This document shows, piece after piece, positions 30,697-32,242 of a stretch of DNA of 32,242 nucleotides. The notes beneath the pieces were generated by a model, which was given only the letters and a program-made list of their open reading frames with translations, was not told the DNA's origin and ran no database searches. Position 1 is the stretch's first letter, and each line of letters starts with the position of its first letter. The stretch is taken from the IMG/VR virus record IMGVR_UViG_3300018080_000423, positions 1 to 32,242 of that record, one strand, 5' to 3'. A program made the translations under genes and the position numbers. The DNA is from a virus.

Positions 30697-32242
30697 TTGC
30701 CACCTCCTTAATCTCCACGTCAAGTTCGGTAACGCCCTGAACCGCCCACAATTCGATAGTCTGGCTATTTGCTGCTTCAAGCGACATCGTGACCGATTCG
30801 GCGTGATCTACAAACAGCGGCACGCTCAGCCCGTAATGCTCGGACAGCGTATTGACAATATCGACGCCGCAAATAATCTTCTGTCCCGTGCTCATATCCC
30901 TGTATGGCACACCATGATAGGTAGCTTCGCAGCACTCATCAAATCCGCCGTTTAACAGCCGCTCAAACAGCTTCCACTCCGTCACTCGAAATCTGCCGTT
31001 CACGGCCTGTTCAATCAGACCGCTTTCGGTCGCCTTGTACTGGTCGATGTCCGCCAACTGCCCCTCGATCTCGGCCAACTTCTGAGCAAGGTCTTTTTCT
31101 TTCTGCTCAAGCTCTTTGATTCGGGCCGCGTCCTGCTTCATCCGGTCACTCTGCCCCAACGCCGCATTGATTTCAGATAGCTCGCTGTTCTTGGCAATCC
31201 GGTCATTCTCAAGGGCGTCAAGCCGCTCCGATACCGGCTCTCCGATTTCCACCTCAAGGTCCTCGATACTCTTAGAGAGTCTTTTCCACTTCGGATCTTT
31301 GTCCGGTGGCGTGCTCGGACAGGCCGCTATCTGCTTCTCGATATTGGCAAGCTCGGCGTCTTTGGCCTTATCCGCTTCGATAAGAGCATCTTCCGCCGCC
31401 GCAAGCGCCTCCCCGGCCTCTTTCAATTCGGCCTCAAACTTCTCAATCGTTTTCTTCTGTGCAACCACGCTGCATTTGAGGTCTTTCCCCCGTGCCGATA
31501 TTTCATCCAGTTTCGCCTTCCGTTGCTGCTGCATTTCTGCAATCTTCTCAGCAGGTAAACCCTGCCCGCAAGCGTAGCAGGTCGCCGGGTCTTTGTCGGC
31601 CTCGACCGCCTTGAATTGCGCACGCACTTCCTGTAGCTCTTTCGTCGAGCCAGCCAGCCGTGCATTAGCAGACTTCAGCACCGAATCCGCTGCACCGTAA
31701 GCCGTCTGAGCCGTAGTCACCGCCGCTTTCTTCTCAGCAACCCCAGTTTCCAACGCCGCCTTCTGATCGAGCAGTCCGACAATGGCACTCGTATCGTTCT
31801 TCAACTCGACTTCGCGTTCCGACCGTCGGGCTTTCAGGTTATTCAGCCGCTCGATTTTGACCTGCCTAATGTTTTCCTCGGCGAGTATGGATTTACGGCC
31901 CTTCTCAATCTCCTTGATTTCCATATCGAGATTATGCCGCTTAACTTCGAGGTCTTTCGTATCGCCCCCTGCGTAACTGTCAAGCCCACGCTGCAATTCG
32001 TCAATTCTCGGATTGATTTCGTCACGCTCTTTGACATACCGCTTCTTCTGCTCGACAAGCACCTTTTTGTACTCGTCCATTGACCGGCCATTTAGAGCCG
32101 CAAGCAATTCCTCGAAGCCCCCCGGCGTTCCGATGTCGCCTGCAATGTCCAGCAGCACCCCCCGGCGTTCCGTCCAGTGCATCTTCTCGTTGAAATAGCT
32201 CAAATCGGTCAGCAACTTAAATGTGTCCTCGTCAATAAGCTC
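30689..32242 (-). CDS. SMC/Rad50-like AAA ATPase, N-terminus beyond window
   Basis: The frame is open through the window end, so the start and Walker A lie outside. The visible 517 residues have long coiled coils flanking a zinc-hook-like C-Y-A-C (codons at 31568-31579, PATCYACGQGLPAEK). The C-terminal lobe has DMSTGQKIICGVDIVN as an ABC signature and VPLFVDHAESV as Walker B. The D-loop follows, and the protein closes with a strand-rich tail. Such proteins partner with RecT or an exonuclease in phage recombination. The translated end overlaps recT by 8 nt. Confidence 0.85.
   Translation of the reverse strand, partial: ELIDEDTFKLLTDLSYFNEKMHWTERRGVLLDIAGDIGTPGGFEELLAALNGRSMDEYKKVLVEQKKRYVKERDEINPRIDELQRGLDSYAGGDTKDLEVKRHNLDMEIKEIEKGRKSILAEENIRQVKIERLNNLKARRSEREVELKNDTSAIVGLLDQKAALETGVAEKKAAVTTAQTAYGAADSVLKSANARLAGSTKELQEVRAQFKAVEADKDPATCYACGQGLPAEKIAEMQQQRKAKLDEISARGKDLKCSVVAQKKTIEKFEAELKEAGEALAAAEDALIEADKAKDAELANIEKQIAACPSTPPDKDPKWKRLSKSIEDLEVEIGEPVSERLDALENDRIAKNSELSEINAALGQSDRMKQDAARIKELEQKEKDLAQKLAEIEGQLADIDQYKATESGLIEQAVNGRFRVTEWKLFERLLNGGFDECCEATYHGVPYRDMSTGQKIICGVDIVNTLSEHYGLSVPLFVDHAESVTMSLEAANSQTIELWAVQGVTELDVEIKEVANV

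Noticed and set aside
1-32242. tRNA genes
   Set aside because: No cloverleaf-like stretch was found in the gaps between genes by eye; a dedicated tRNA scan was not possible.

Overview
The window is a continuous, one-directional phage (or prophage) gene block. Every credible gene lies on the minus strand, so transcription runs from high to low coordinates. Both ends are cut inside genes: an SMC/Rad50-like ATPase at 32242 and a tape measure protein at position 1. Large terminase, portal, MuF-type protein, prohead protease, an HK97-type capsid candidate, tail tube proteins, frameshifting tail chaperones and a tape measure gene indicate a tailed, siphovirus-like phage. The host cannot be read directly. 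Secreted beta-helix proteins with a C-terminal IGADEY-type ending, and the style of the sugar-modifying genes, are reminiscent of Planctomycetota and similar environmental bacteria; this is inference only.

Layout in transcription order. (1) 32242-28304: recombination and replication, with an SMC-like ATPase, RecT, an MBL-fold hydrolase and a replisome-organiser-like protein whose gene contains an 11-unit pentamer repeat that could be an origin. (2) 28289-25933: DUF2303-like protein, three small genes (two overlapping by 139 nt) and a fragment resembling a tyrosine integrase without its catalytic domain. (3) 25932-24953: an untranslated region rich in dyads, a small LuxR-type regulator and a lipoprotein-like membrane protein. 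(4) 24810-22519: a small unknown gene, a ParB-like protein, an ABC-ATPase/GNAT fusion and an ASCH protein; this is a candidate DNA- or RNA-modification or anti-restriction module. (5) 22511-17002: packaging and portal genes and a MuF protein, closed by a strong intrinsic terminator at 16924-16978. (6) 16912-13874: prohead protease with an in-frame nested scaffold, decoration-like protein, major capsid protein and a small head-tail protein. (7) 13877-8853: three consecutive genes with N-terminal export signals, an unusual insert among head-tail genes. (8) 8844-7583: head closure, HK97 gp10-like and tail completion proteins. (9) 7586-2780: a six-gene carbohydrate cassette (two glycosyltransferases, a PIG-L deacetylase, two methyltransferase-like proteins and one unidentified two-part protein). 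(10) 2773-1: two paralogous tail tube proteins, a chaperone pair with a -1 frameshift signal, and the tape measure protein.

Genes are tightly packed, and many neighbours are coupled by ATGA or TTGA stop-start overlaps. The sugar cassette is coupled in this way to the tail completion gene, so it is probably expressed late together with virion proteins. A role in glycosylating the virion or altering the host surface is the most interesting inference. The other prominent candidates are the ParB/ABC-GNAT/ASCH module and the exported protein trio.
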